Assembly: GCA_945875635.1 (NCBI GenBank)
Contig: CAMCLD010000009.1
Span: 1-64,000 of the forward strand
Source of the DNA: an uncultured Prevotella sp.
GTDB taxonomy: Bacteria; Bacteroidota; Bacteroidia; Bacteroidales; Bacteroidaceae
Reading direction: 5' to 3'
Length of the DNA: 64,000 bases
Every line of letters begins with the position of its first letter. The stretch's first letter is position 1. Positions 40,749 through 48,893 of this stretch are shown one piece after another. Below the pieces are notes generated by a model. It made no database searches, was not told the origin of the DNA, and saw nothing but the letters and a program-made list of their open reading frames with translations. A program made the position numbers and the translations under genes.

Positions 40749-42068
40749 ATGGGTAAAAGAATCCTATTTATTCTGATTGCATTGTCCATGTCAAGTGTAA
40801 TGACATTTGGCGTCATGACAAAACAATTCACGCTTGTGGTGGATGCAGGTCATGGAGGTCATGATACGGGTGCGTTAGGTGCTTTCTCTAAAGAAAAAGA
40901 CATAAATCTAAATGTAGCACTTGCCTTCGGAAAACTTGTTGAAAAGAATTGCCCTGATGTGAAAGTAATATATACAAGAAAGACAGATATCTTCATACCA
41001 CTACAGGAAAGGGCTGACATAGCCAACAAAGCTGGAGCAGACCTTTTTGTGTCTATTCATACCAACGCCTTGCCGGCAGGAAGGATAGCGCGTGGATTCG
41101 AAACTTATACACTGGGAATGCACAGGGCAAAAGACAACCTTGATGTAGCCATGCGTGAAAACTCAGTAATATCACTTGAAAAGAACTACGATGAGAAATA
41201 TCAGGGATTTGACCCAAGGTCATCTGAAAGTTACATTATGTTCGAGTTCATGCAGTCTGCCAATATGGAAAAGAGTGTCGAATTAGCGAAAATGGTGCAG
41301 AACAATGTATGTCAAAGCGTAGGACGCAACAATATGGGTATCCATCAGGCTGGATTCCTCGTCCTTAGACAAACATCTATGCCAGGCTGTCTTATAGAAC
41401 TTGGATTTATAACAACTTACGATGAAGAGGAGTTCCTGAACACAGAAGTCGGCATACAGTCTATGTCGTCAGCAATATACAATGGCTTTGCTCAATATAA
41501 GAACAAGTTTCTTAAAGGCACTTCGTCACCTAAGGTGAATGTTGTCAAGCCTGCTTTCAAGGAAGTTAAGAAATCTGATGAGTCGGAAAAGAAAAATGAG
41601 ACTAAATCTCCAGAAAAACAGAATGACACAAACTCTAAGGCTAAAACTATAGAGAACAAGGCTGATAAAAATGCCAATAATAGGAAAACTGTTGCAGAGA
41701 AGACTTCAAAAAGTGTGTCAGAAACAACTAAGCCAGAAGTTAAAAAGGCAAATGTTGGGAAAAAAGTCTCGGAAAATGTCAAGCAACAACTTGTAAGCGA
41801 AGCAGCCCCAAAAGACGAGGTGACATTCAGAGTCCAGATATTCATGACAAACAAGGTAATTAGCATAAACGACAACAGGCTAAAAGGTCATAAAGACGTG
41901 TCGTACTATATTGATGGAGGGGCATATAAATATACTATTGGCGACTCATCCAATTACAACGATATTGTTACCCTTAGGTCAAAACTGATATCCGACTTCC
42001 CACAGGCTTTTGTTGTAGCCATAAAGAACGGTGTAAGAATAAACCTTGACAAGGCAAGAAAGAAATAA
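40749..42068 (+). CDS. N-acetylmuramoyl-L-alanine amidase (Amidase_3) with SPOR-like tail
   Basis: Zinc hydrolase that cuts the stem peptide from peptidoglycan glycans, probably in cell separation. A signal peptide (first 23 residues or so) precedes the amidase domain: LVVDAGHGGHDTGALG with the first zinc His, IPLQERADIAN with the Glu, FVSIHTNALP with the second His and PGCLIELGFI with the catalytic Glu. After about residue 255 comes a Lys/Glu/Thr-rich linker of about 100 residues. The C-terminal 80 residues (VTFRVQIFMTNKVI to the end) look like a SPOR-type domain that binds denuded glycan. Length is 439. Confidence 0.9.
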   Translation: MGKRILFILIALSMSSVMTFGVMTKQFTLVVDAGHGGHDTGALGAFSKEKDINLNVALAFGKLVEKNCPDVKVIYTRKTDIFIPLQERADIANKAGADLFVSIHTNALPAGRIARGFETYTLGMHRAKDNLDVAMRENSVISLEKNYDEKYQGFDPRSSESYIMFEFMQSANMEKSVELAKMVQNNVCQSVGRNNMGIHQAGFLVLRQTSMPGCLIELGFITTYDEEEFLNTEVGIQSMSSAIYNGFAQYKNKFLKGTSSPKVNVVKPAFKEVKKSDESEKKNETKSPEKQNDTNSKAKTIENKADKNANNRKTVAEKTSKSVSETTKPEVKKANVGKKVSENVKQQLVSEAAPKDEVTFRVQIFMTNKVISINDNRLKGHKDVSYYIDGGAYKYTIGDSSNYNDIVTLRSKLISDFPQAFVVAIKNGVRINLDKARKK

Positions 42069-42103
42069 TAACAGGTAACGTTTCCCAACTAAAGACTGAT
42101 TGT

Positions 42104-43057
42104 ATGGAAAATAAAAAAGAAATTCGTATCGCAATAATTGCGATTGTAGGTATTGTCCTGCTGTTCTTTGGAATGCAATTCCTTAAAGGACTCAGCATAT
42201 TCTCATCTGACAGTCCATATCTTATGAGATTCAACAACATTACCGGACTGTCTTCTTCAAGCCCTATCCTTGCAAATGGATATAGGGTAGGTACTGTAAA
42301 GTCTATAAATTACGACTACGACCACCAGAATGAGATATTGGCAGAAGTAGCAATAGACAAGAGGATGAAGATACCGCGTGGCTCAAGAGCTGAAATAGTA
42401 AGCGATATGCTCGGGAACGTACAGGTAAATATTATTCTCGGTGACAATTCAAAGGATTTGCTTGTTCCTGGAGATATCATTGACGGAAGGCTTAATGATG
42501 GCGCACTGGGCGACGTACAGGCTATGATTCCTGCAATACAGAGTATGTTGCCAAAACTTGACTCTATACTTGGCAGTGTTAATGCATTGTTAGCCGACCC
42601 AGCACTTGCAGCTTCTCTTCATAATGTGAATACTATCACAAACAACCTCACAACCTCCACAAGGGAACTAAACAGCTTGTTAGGCTATCTTAACAAGGAT
42701 GTTCCGGTAATAGCAGGCAAGGTAAACAGAGTTATGGACAATGCCGGAACGATGATGACAACTGCCAACAATACGATTTCAGATGCTGACAACCTCATAC
42801 ATAACATGAATGGAAAGTTAGAGGGTATAGACATAGCTGGAACTATGGATAAAGTAAATGGCACCATGTCTAACGTACAGGCTCTCACAGATAAAATAAG
42901 CAAAGGTGAAGGTTCTCTTGGAATGCTCATCAATGATGTAAGTCTTTACGACAACCTTTCAAGAACCGTTAACGATGCTGATTCTCTGCTTGTTAATCTT
43001 CGTCAGCATCCAAAAAGGTATGTTCATTTCTCAATATTTGGGAAGAAAGACAAATAA
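42104..43057 (+). CDS. MCE/MlaD-family lipid-transport protein
   Basis: Inner-membrane-anchored periplasmic protein of 317 residues. One N-terminal membrane helix (IRIAIIAIVGIVLLFFGMQF) is followed by the MCE domain (FNNITGLSSSSPILANGYRV to VNIILGDNSKDLLVPGDII). The C-terminal half is helical with repeated Asn/Thr, as in proteins that form lipid tunnels. It follows the amidase by 35 bp. No permease or ATPase of an Mla system is next to it, so partners are encoded elsewhere. Confidence 0.88.
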   Translation: MENKKEIRIAIIAIVGIVLLFFGMQFLKGLSIFSSDSPYLMRFNNITGLSSSSPILANGYRVGTVKSINYDYDHQNEILAEVAIDKRMKIPRGSRAEIVSDMLGNVQVNIILGDNSKDLLVPGDIIDGRLNDGALGDVQAMIPAIQSMLPKLDSILGSVNALLADPALAASLHNVNTITNNLTTSTRELNSLLGYLNKDVPVIAGKVNRVMDNAGTMMTTANNTISDADNLIHNMNGKLEGIDIAGTMDKVNGTMSNVQALTDKISKGEGSLGMLINDVSLYDNLSRTVNDADSLLVNLRQHPKRYVHFSIFGKKDK

Positions 43058-43064
43058 GAGGTTT

Positions 43065-43243
43065 ATATTTTCGCACGTTACGAACTTGCTCAAAGGTGTT
43101 TCCTATCGCTTTGCGATAAACAGGTTGGCAAGTCAACAAGTTAATAGTTGTTCTGGTCATTGACAAATTCAAGCAAGAAGAGTAGCAACTTGTGACTTGT
43201 CAACTCGTTAACTGACACCATGTCGAATAAATGCGAAAGTCGA
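43065..43243 (+). repeat. Intergenic repeat, diverged full copy before dnaA
   Basis: Shares TTCGCACGTTACGAACTTGC, TTGGCAAGTCAACAAGTTAA, the GTTGTTCTGGTCATTGACAA block and GAGTAGCAACTTGTGACTTG with the copies at 16495 and 57150. The 3' end is decayed (CATGTCGAATAAATGCGAAA). The insertion-sequence remnant at 43258 begins 15 bp further on. Confidence 0.75.
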
Positions 43244-43252
43244 ATAATTAAT

Positions 43253-43431
43253 AATAACCTAAATTCCGCAGTACTTTAGTTTAACTTTTTTTATAAAATG
43301 CTTGACGGGGTAAGGGGAAGCTGGGCATGACCCATGCATAATCACGTCTGTAGTGGCAAGACTATCGTCTGATGGAGAAGCGAACTGCAAAATTAGTCAG
43401 CATCAATATTAGTTGCGGATTTTAGGAATAA
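43253..43431 (+). mobile_element. Short non-autonomous IS derivative (MITE-like) with AATAA target duplication
   Basis: The element proper is 43258-43426 (169 bp). It starts CCTAAATTCCGCAGTACTTT and ends TTAGTTGCGGATTTTAGG, so the ends form 13-bp inverted repeats differing at one base. AATAA flanks both sides (43253-43257 and 43427-43431). The same two ends bound the larger remnant at 45535. The inside (about 120 bp) has no frame. It is therefore a deletion product of that IS mobilised in trans, or decayed in place. Confidence 0.8.
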
Positions 43432-43790
43432 GTCAAAATGTTTTGTATTTAGATTAAGTATAAAAACAGAGTTGATTTGTTTCACGCTTGTTGACTATCT
43501 TCTAAGTGGTAATATTTCAATACATTCAGCATATCTAAAGTCTTGTTTCACTATTATTTGTAAATATTTGACCATTCTAATATAAAACATTGAAAAACAG
43601 ATTGTTTGACACACGCAACATAACTTTCAAATCCATTTTAGAAACGTTTACGTAAAGTGCCAATTTAACGGCAATTAGCTAAACCATAATTTTCCATATA
43701 TCAGAATAGCATGTTTATTATTCTGAAAAAAATGATTATCTTTGCAAAGGAAAACCAAATCAAGAAACCATAGACAGATTCTTTCAGACA
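43432..43790. other. AT-rich dnaA upstream region
   Basis: About 360 bp with no gene. TATCTTTG (43737-43744), 46 bp before dnaA, is a good -7 box; upstream at the right distance is only GTTT. I looked for TTATCCACA-type DnaA boxes near the gene and saw none, so an origin here is not supported. Confidence 0.5.
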
Positions 43791-45203
43791 ATGAATTCAA
43801 AAAACAAAAAGCTCTGGGACGATTGCCTACATCTAATTAAGGAAAATGTCACAGAGCAACAATTCAACTCATGGTTCAAACCAATAGTGTTTGAATCCTA
43901 TAATATTGACACCAGGACCGTCTTAATCAAGGTGTCAAGCATGTTTGTCTATGAGTATATTGAAGAGAACTTCCTGAAATTGTTAAGCAAAGTCTTAACA
44001 AGAGTCTTTGGTGAAGGTGTTCAATTGAGCTATAAGGTCGTTACCGACAGGGAACACAACCTCACTCAGAATCTGCAAGCTGATGAAGTGTCTCCCATTG
44101 AACCTAAAAGGCAGACGGCAAGGGCTAATCAGTCGCCAACAATCTTAGAGACGGCAAAACAAGATGAACTCGACTCTCAACTTGATCCTCATAAGAGCTT
44201 CTCAAATTATATTGAAGGAGATAGCAATAAGCTGCCGCGGTCTATTGGTATGTCGATAGCTGAACACCCCAATACCACACAGTTTAATCCAATGTTTATA
44301 TATGGACCGTCCGGATGTGGCAAGACACACCTTGTCAATGCTATAGGTATTCATATAAAGCAGTTGTATCCCACAAAAAGAGTATTGTATGTTAGCGCAA
44401 GACTGTTTCAAGTTCAGTACACTAACTCAGTGCTACATAATACTACAAATGACTTTATCAATTTCTACCAGACTATAGATGTGTTGATAGTTGATGACAT
44501 TCAAGAGTGGATGAGTGCTTCAAAGACACAGGATACCTTCTTCCATATATTCAACCATCTATTCAGAAACGGAAAAAGAATCATCCTGGCATCAGACAGA
44601 CCGCCTGTTGACCTAAAAGGTATGAACGAACGCCTGTTGACTCGTTTTGCTTGTGGACTCATTGCAGAGCTTGAGAAGCCTAATGTCAAGCTATGTGTTG
44701 ATATCCTCAAACAGAAGATACGCAGAGACGGACTGCATATACCCGAGGATGTCATAAATTTTATAGCTAATACAGCCAATGGCAGTGTAAGGGATTTACA
44801 AGGAGTAATTAACTCGCTTCTCGCATACAGTGTCGTCTATAACAGTAATATTGACATGCGTCTTGCAGAAAGGGTTGTGAAAAGAGCTGTGAAAATAGAC
44901 GACAAACCACTCACTGTCGATGAGATTATAGAGACAGTATGCAATCATTACAATGTTTCTCTCTCATCAGTGTCAAGCAGAAGCAGGAAAAAGGAATTTG
45001 TCATGGCAAGGCAGGTCTCAATGTACTTGGCTCAGAAATACACTAAGATGCCAGCATCCAGAATAGGAAAACTTGTTGGAGGAAGAGACCATTCAACAGT
45101 AATTCACAGCTGTTCTAAAATTGAGAGCCTTCTGAAAGTTGATAAATCATTTTATGCAGAACTCTCAAGCATCGAGAACTCATTCAAACTCAAAAAGACG
45201 TGA
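43791..45203 (+). CDS. dnaA: Chromosomal replication initiator DnaA
   Basis: Binds the origin and opens it for replication. The 470 residues have all four domains: an N-terminal interaction domain (LWDDCLHLIKENVTEQQFNS), a variable linker, the AAA+ domain with Walker A GPSGCGKTH (172-179) and Walker B VLIVDDIQEWM, and the C-terminal DNA-binding helix-turn-helix with VGGRDHSTVIHSC. Length is normal. IS remnants lie on both sides but the gene is intact. Confidence 0.98.
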   Translation: MNSKNKKLWDDCLHLIKENVTEQQFNSWFKPIVFESYNIDTRTVLIKVSSMFVYEYIEENFLKLLSKVLTRVFGEGVQLSYKVVTDREHNLTQNLQADEVSPIEPKRQTARANQSPTILETAKQDELDSQLDPHKSFSNYIEGDSNKLPRSIGMSIAEHPNTTQFNPMFIYGPSGCGKTHLVNAIGIHIKQLYPTKRVLYVSARLFQVQYTNSVLHNTTNDFINFYQTIDVLIVDDIQEWMSASKTQDTFFHIFNHLFRNGKRIILASDRPPVDLKGMNERLLTRFACGLIAELEKPNVKLCVDILKQKIRRDGLHIPEDVINFIANTANGSVRDLQGVINSLLAYSVVYNSNIDMRLAERVVKRAVKIDDKPLTVDEIIETVCNHYNVSLSSVSSRSRKKEFVMARQVSMYLAQKYTKMPASRIGKLVGGRDHSTVIHSCSKIESLLKVDKSFYAELSSIENSFKLKKT

Positions 45204-45288
45204 CGATAGAGAGTTTATTACACCGAATAATTTTCAATTTCTCATTTTGTCAATTCCACCAATAACATATTGGTAATTTCAAAACACT

Positions 45289-45326
45289 AATCAGCTTGTT
45301 TTTTATAAAAGCAAGCTGATTTTCTT
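45289..45326 (+). terminator. Intrinsic terminator after dnaA
   Basis: AATCAGCTTG (45289-45298) pairs with CAAGCTGATT (45312-45321), followed by TTCTTT. It lies 85 bp after the dnaA stop. Confidence 0.8.
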
Positions 45327-45360
45327 TATATGTATTATCAGGTCTTTTCGCTATGCTAAA

Positions 45361-45530
45361 GAAACTTCTTTTCCATACGGCAAGTGACCGTTTGTTTTAA
45401 TGTTATCAATTTGCTCAAAGTTGAACAATTGACTTGTTCTATACATAACTTCCAGAACAAGGAATAGTCAATAATACATTTTTCTGGTAAACTCGTAAAA
45501 TGACATCATCTCGGATACAAGCGAAACTTA
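45361..45530 (+). repeat. Decayed intergenic repeat between dnaA and the IS remnant
   Basis: Pieces of the family are recognisable: TTGCTCAAAGTTGAACAATT, TAAACTCGTAAAATGACATC and a 3' edge ACAAGCGAAACTTA. The beginning (CATACGGCAAGTGACCGTTT) resembles the second repeat group seen at 53328. The IS remnant follows at once. Confidence 0.55.
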
Positions 45531-45935
45531 ATAACCTAAATTCCGCAGCACTTTAGTTTTACTTTTTTATAAGTACCTAAGCAACAAAAAAGTTCTTGCT
45601 TGTGGCAAGCGGCAAAGCCGATCAGCTCGGGATTTTGCCATGTCAGAATTTTCACTTACCTCAGAGACGGCAAAGAACGCATCTTCGATGACATGAACAA
45701 TGGCTTCGGATGGGCAAGGCTGCCAAAGTCCTTCATGGAAGAGAACACTGTGTTCCTGTTGCTGACAGCACTCATATGCGACTTCTACAAGTTCCTCATG
45801 GACAGGATAGACGCAAAAGCCTTCGGACTAAAGAAGACCAGCCGCATCAAAGCCTTCGTATTCAAGTTCATCAGCGTGCCAGCCAAGTGGATAAGGACGG
45901 TCAGCATCAATATTAGTTGCGGATTTTAGTAATAA
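45530..45935 (+). mobile_element. IS1380-like insertion-sequence remnant with AATAA duplication
   Basis: Bounded by AATAA on both sides (45530-45534 and 45931-45935). The left end CCTAAATTCCGCAGCACTTT matches the 43258 element, and the right end GTCAGCATCAATATTAGTTG plus CGGATTTTAGT matches it too, except for the last base. About 396 bp remain, far below the 1.5-1.7 kb of IS1380-type elements. The inside holds the C-terminal end of a transposase. Family assignment is by resemblance of that fragment to Bacteroidetes IS1380 transposases. Confidence 0.8.
45600..45929 (+). pseudogene. C-terminal fragment of an IS1380-like transposase
   Basis: About 90 meaningful residues remain. GKERIFDDMNNGFGWARLPK, SFMEENTVFLLLTALICDFY and SRIKAFVFKFISVPAKWIRT fit the C-terminal end of IS1380-family (DDE) transposases, where a segment like NTVFM-LTA-RNFY precedes a conserved VPAKWI. 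The frame runs straight into the right terminal repeat. The catalytic core is gone, so it cannot transpose by itself. Confidence 0.75.
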
Positions 45936-46012
45936 AAATTATTTTGTTTTGTCTCCATTCTATTTGTTTATGTAATATCATGAATGTTTTTCGGTTTTTT
46001 TCTAAATTTATA

Positions 46013-46044
46013 TTTGTTCATTTGAGTAAATATACTTAATTTTG
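46013..46044 (+). promoter_or_regulatory. Promoter of aspS
   Basis: TTTG (46013-46016), 20-base spacer, TAATTTTG (46037-46044): a full consensus match. Initiation near 46051 leaves a leader of about 110 nt. Confidence 0.75.
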
Positions 46045-46159
46045 CATATACAAAACATTATTATAAGATAATGTGATTAATTAGGTGTGAATTAAATCAA
46101 TACTTCCATGTAAAGGCAGATACATCCTGCTGGAGCACGAAGCTAAAATAGTTAGAATT

Positions 46160-47926
46160 ATGTACAGAACTAACACATGTGGAGAACTTAACATTAATGA
46201 CTGTGGGAAATGTGTCACATTGGCAGGATGGGTACAGAGAACCCGCAAGATGGGAGGAATGACTTTCGTTGACCTACGTGATAGATATGGTGTTACACAA
46301 TTAGTTTTCAACGAGGCTCTTGACTCTGAACTTTGCACGAGGGCTAACAAGTTAGGACGCGAATATTGCATTCAGGTCAAAGGTGATGTTTGTGAGCGCG
46401 AAAGCAAAAACATTAATATGCCTACTGGTGAGATTGAGATTATTGTAAAGAATCTTGATGTACTGAGCGAAAGCCTTACTCCACCTTTCAAGGTTGAGGA
46501 CGATACTGACGGAGGAGATGACCTAAGAATGAAATACAGATATCTGGACTTAAGACGCCCTTCTGTACGAAAGAACCTCGAGCTAAGGCACAAAATGACA
46601 ATTCTCATAAGGAATTTCCTTGACTCCAAGGATTTCATTGAGGTTGAGACCCCCATACTGATTGGCAGCACTCCAGAAGGAGCCCGCGACTTTGTCGTAC
46701 CTTCACGCATGAACCCAGGTCAGTTCTACGCACTTCCTCAGAGTCCACAAACCTTGAAACAATTATTGATGGTTAGTGGATTTGACAGATATTTTCAGAT
46801 TGCGAAATGTTTCCGTGATGAGGATTTACGCGCTGACCGTCAACCGGAATTTACACAGATTGACTGTGAGATGTCGTTTGTTGATCAGGAAGATGTTACA
46901 TCTCTTTTCGAGGATATGGCAAGACATTTGTTCAAGGAACTTCGTGGAGTGGAACTACCTTATAAACTTCAGCAAATGACATGGCATGATGCCATGAAAC
47001 GTTTTGGCAGTGACAAACCTGACCTTCGCTTTGGCATGGAGTTTGTCGAACTTATGGATGTTCTTAAGGGTACAGGTTCTTTCTCGGTATTTGACAATGC
47101 TGAATATATAGGAGGTATCTGTGTTCCTGGGTGCGCAACATATACACGTAAGCAACTTGACCAGCTGACAGACTTCGTAAAGCGTCCGCAAATTGGTGCC
47201 AAGGGGCTCGTTTACGTAAAATTCAATGAAGATGGCACTGTAAAGTCAAGCATTGACAAGTTCTACACGCAAGATGTGCTATTGCAATTAAAAGAGAAAG
47301 TTGGTGCAAAGGATGGTGACCTTGTCCTTATCCTTTCTGGCGACAATGCAAACAAAACCAGAATACAGTTATGCACGTTGCGTCTGGAAATGGGTGACAG
47401 GCTTGGTATGCGCGACAAGGATAAGTTTGAATGTCTTTGGATAGTTGACTTCCCACTCTTTGAATGGAGTGATGAGGAACAGCGACTAATGGCGACTCAC
47501 CATCCTTTCACGATGCCTAATCCAGACGACATTCCTTTGCTTGACTCACATCCAGAACAAGTCCGCGCTAAAGCCTACGATTTTGTGTGCAATGGTGTTG
47601 AACTTGGTGGAGGTAGCCTTCGTATTCACGATGGCAAACTACAGGAAAAGATGTTCAGAATTCTCGGGTTTACACCAGAAAAGGCCATGGCTCAGTTCGG
47701 ATTCCTGATTAATGCATTTAAGTATGGTGCACCACCTCATGCAGGACTCGCATTCGGACTTGATCGCTTTGTAAGCATAATGGCTGGTCTTGACTCAATT
47801 CGCGATTGCATTGCATTCCCTAAAAACAACAGCGGACGTGATGTTATGCTTGATGCTCCTTCCGCATTGGATGACAAGCAGTTGGAAGAATTACAGATAA
47901 AGGTTGACTTGCGTCAAGACAAATAG
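46160..47926 (+). CDS. aspS: Aspartyl-tRNA synthetase
   Basis: Class II synthetase of the bacterial long type, 588 residues. The N-terminal OB fold has [20 protein letters not shown] and LRDRYGVTQ. The catalytic domain has [20 protein letters not shown], motif 2 [18 protein letters not shown] and motif 3 [15 protein letters not shown]. The bacterial insertion (GAD) domain around residues 290-410 is present. It stands alone with its own promoter. Confidence 0.98.
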   Translation: MYRTNTCGELNINDCGKCVTLAGWVQRTRKMGGMTFVDLRDRYGVTQLVFNEALDSELCTRANKLGREYCIQVKGDVCERESKNINMPTGEIEIIVKNLDVLSESLTPPFKVEDDTDGGDDLRMKYRYLDLRRPSVRKNLELRHKMTILIRNFLDSKDFIEVETPILIGSTPEGARDFVVPSRMNPGQFYALPQSPQTLKQLLMVSGFDRYFQIAKCFRDEDLRADRQPEFTQIDCEMSFVDQEDVTSLFEDMARHLFKELRGVELPYKLQQMTWHDAMKRFGSDKPDLRFGMEFVELMDVLKGTGSFSVFDNAEYIGGICVPGCATYTRKQLDQLTDFVKRPQIGAKGLVYVKFNEDGTVKSSIDKFYTQDVLLQLKEKVGAKDGDLVLILSGDNANKTRIQLCTLRLEMGDRLGMRDKDKFECLWIVDFPLFEWSDEEQRLMATHHPFTMPNPDDIPLLDSHPEQVRAKAYDFVCNGVELGGGSLRIHDGKLQEKMFRILGFTPEKAMAQFGFLINAFKYGAPPHAGLAFGLDRFVSIMAGLDSIRDCIAFPKNNSGRDVMLDAPSALDDKQLEELQIKVDLRQDK

Positions 47927-47999
47927 GAAAATATTAAAAAAAACATATTTAAAACCGTAATTTTTCGTTTTAAAAGTGTTCAAATTCATTACTTTACAC

Positions 48000-48007
48000 T
48001 AACTTTG
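48000..48007 (+). promoter_or_regulatory. -7 box upstream of the DUF2582-like gene
   Basis: TAACTTTG matches TANNTTTG exactly. The region 20 bases upstream reads GTGTT, a poor -33 box. The transcript would start near 48014 and carry about 60 nt of leader. Confidence 0.5.
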
Positions 48008-48073
48008 CAATGTGTTTTGAAAATGAGAATTGAACAATTGCTTCCTTAGGAAGCTGTTTTACAAACAAAAATT

Positions 48074-48379
48074 ATGGCAGAAAAGAAAACAACTAAGACT
48101 GCAGCAACAAAGGCTGCAGCAGAGAAGAAAGAAACTGTAAAAAAATGTGCTACACGCAAGTGTGCAACTAAGAAGGCTGTAGTTTCTCTTACAGCAGAGA
48201 ATGTAGGTTTCAAAGCTGGTGATGTTTACCAGACTTTGGCTGCAGCAGGAAATGCTTTGACAGTAGCAGAGATTGCAAAGACAGCAGGCATTACAACAGA
48301 AGAGGCTTTCCTCGGTATAGGTTGGCTGTTGAAAGAAGGCAAAGTTCAGGCAGAGGACGACAAGGTTGTTCTTGCCTAA
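48074..48379 (+). CDS. Small winged-helix protein (DUF2582-like) with Lys/Cys-rich N-terminus
   Basis: A 101-residue protein. Residues 1-36 are Lys/Ala/Thr-rich and resemble a histone H1-like tail, with the repeat KCATRKCATKK giving two cysteines. From about 40 comes a compact winged-helix domain (LTAENVGFKAGDVYQTLAAA, then AEIAKTAGITTEEAFLGIGW plus LLKEGKV) that matches the DUF2582 family. A nucleoid- or DNA-associated role is inferred from the basic tail. It is monocistronic, with its own -7 box and a strong terminator. Confidence 0.75.
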   Translation: MAEKKTTKTAATKAAAEKKETVKKCATRKCATKKAVVSLTAENVGFKAGDVYQTLAAAGNALTVAEIAKTAGITTEEAFLGIGWLLKEGKVQAEDDKVVLA

Positions 48380-48397
48380 GTAACCTAATATCACAAG

Positions 48398-48452
48398 GAG
48401 AGGGAAGTCAAGTGTTCTCAATAATTGAGACACAGACTTCCCTCTCTTTTTA
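48398..48452 (+). terminator. Intrinsic terminator after the DUF2582-like gene
   Basis: GAGAGGGAAGTC (48398-48409) pairs with GACTTCCCTCTC (48435-48446), with an inner GTGTCTCAA-like extension, followed by TTTTT. It is the strongest terminator in the window, consistent with a highly expressed short gene. Confidence 0.92.
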
Positions 48453-48465
48453 ATTATCAACATTG

Positions 48466-48798
48466 ATGACCTTTAACAATAACTATGAACGTGCAGTGAT
48501 AAAAGTACTGGCAGAGGCCGGAGATAGAGGGCTATCTTTAAACAAAATAACAAGACATGTCCTTAACTCATGCAACAATCTCTTCAATACAGTTGAGTAT
48601 AATGATGTTTATAAGGTAGTTGCATTATATCTTAAAGCCAATAGCAAAGGTTACGACTCTGCAATACAGAAAACATCAAGGGGGATATATCGGCTGAATC
48701 CCAATGCAGTTAACCAATTATCACTGCTGTTTAAAGAAGAGGAAGAGGAGCAGACTGAAAAGCGACAGAATACTGACCTCTCTTTAAGTCTCTTTTGA
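48466..48798 (+). CDS. Small winged-helix-like protein of unknown function
   Basis: About 110 residues. ERAVIKVLAEAGDRGLSLNK plus ITRHVLNSCNN and DVYKVVALYLKANS are followed by SAIQKTSRGIYRLNPNAV. This suggests a winged helix, perhaps of the HARE-HTH kind, but I do not assign a family firmly. The tail is Glu-rich (KEEEEEQTEKRQ). The start is ATG at 48466; a TTG just upstream is in frame. It lies immediately after a strong terminator, so it needs its own promoter, which I could not find. Confidence 0.6.
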   Translation: MTFNNNYERAVIKVLAEAGDRGLSLNKITRHVLNSCNNLFNTVEYNDVYKVVALYLKANSKGYDSAIQKTSRGIYRLNPNAVNQLSLLFKEEEEEQTEKRQNTDLSLSLF

Positions 48799-48893
48799 GA
48801 AATAAATGTAATTAGAAACTGTTAAACCATAAATATACAAACATTAACGAGGAACTCTATAAGGACCTCACATTTTAAATACCATAAAAGAAA

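Noticed and set aside
43432..43790. Replication origin next to dnaA
   Set aside because: No cluster of TTATCCACA-like boxes was found; AT-richness alone is not enough in this genome.
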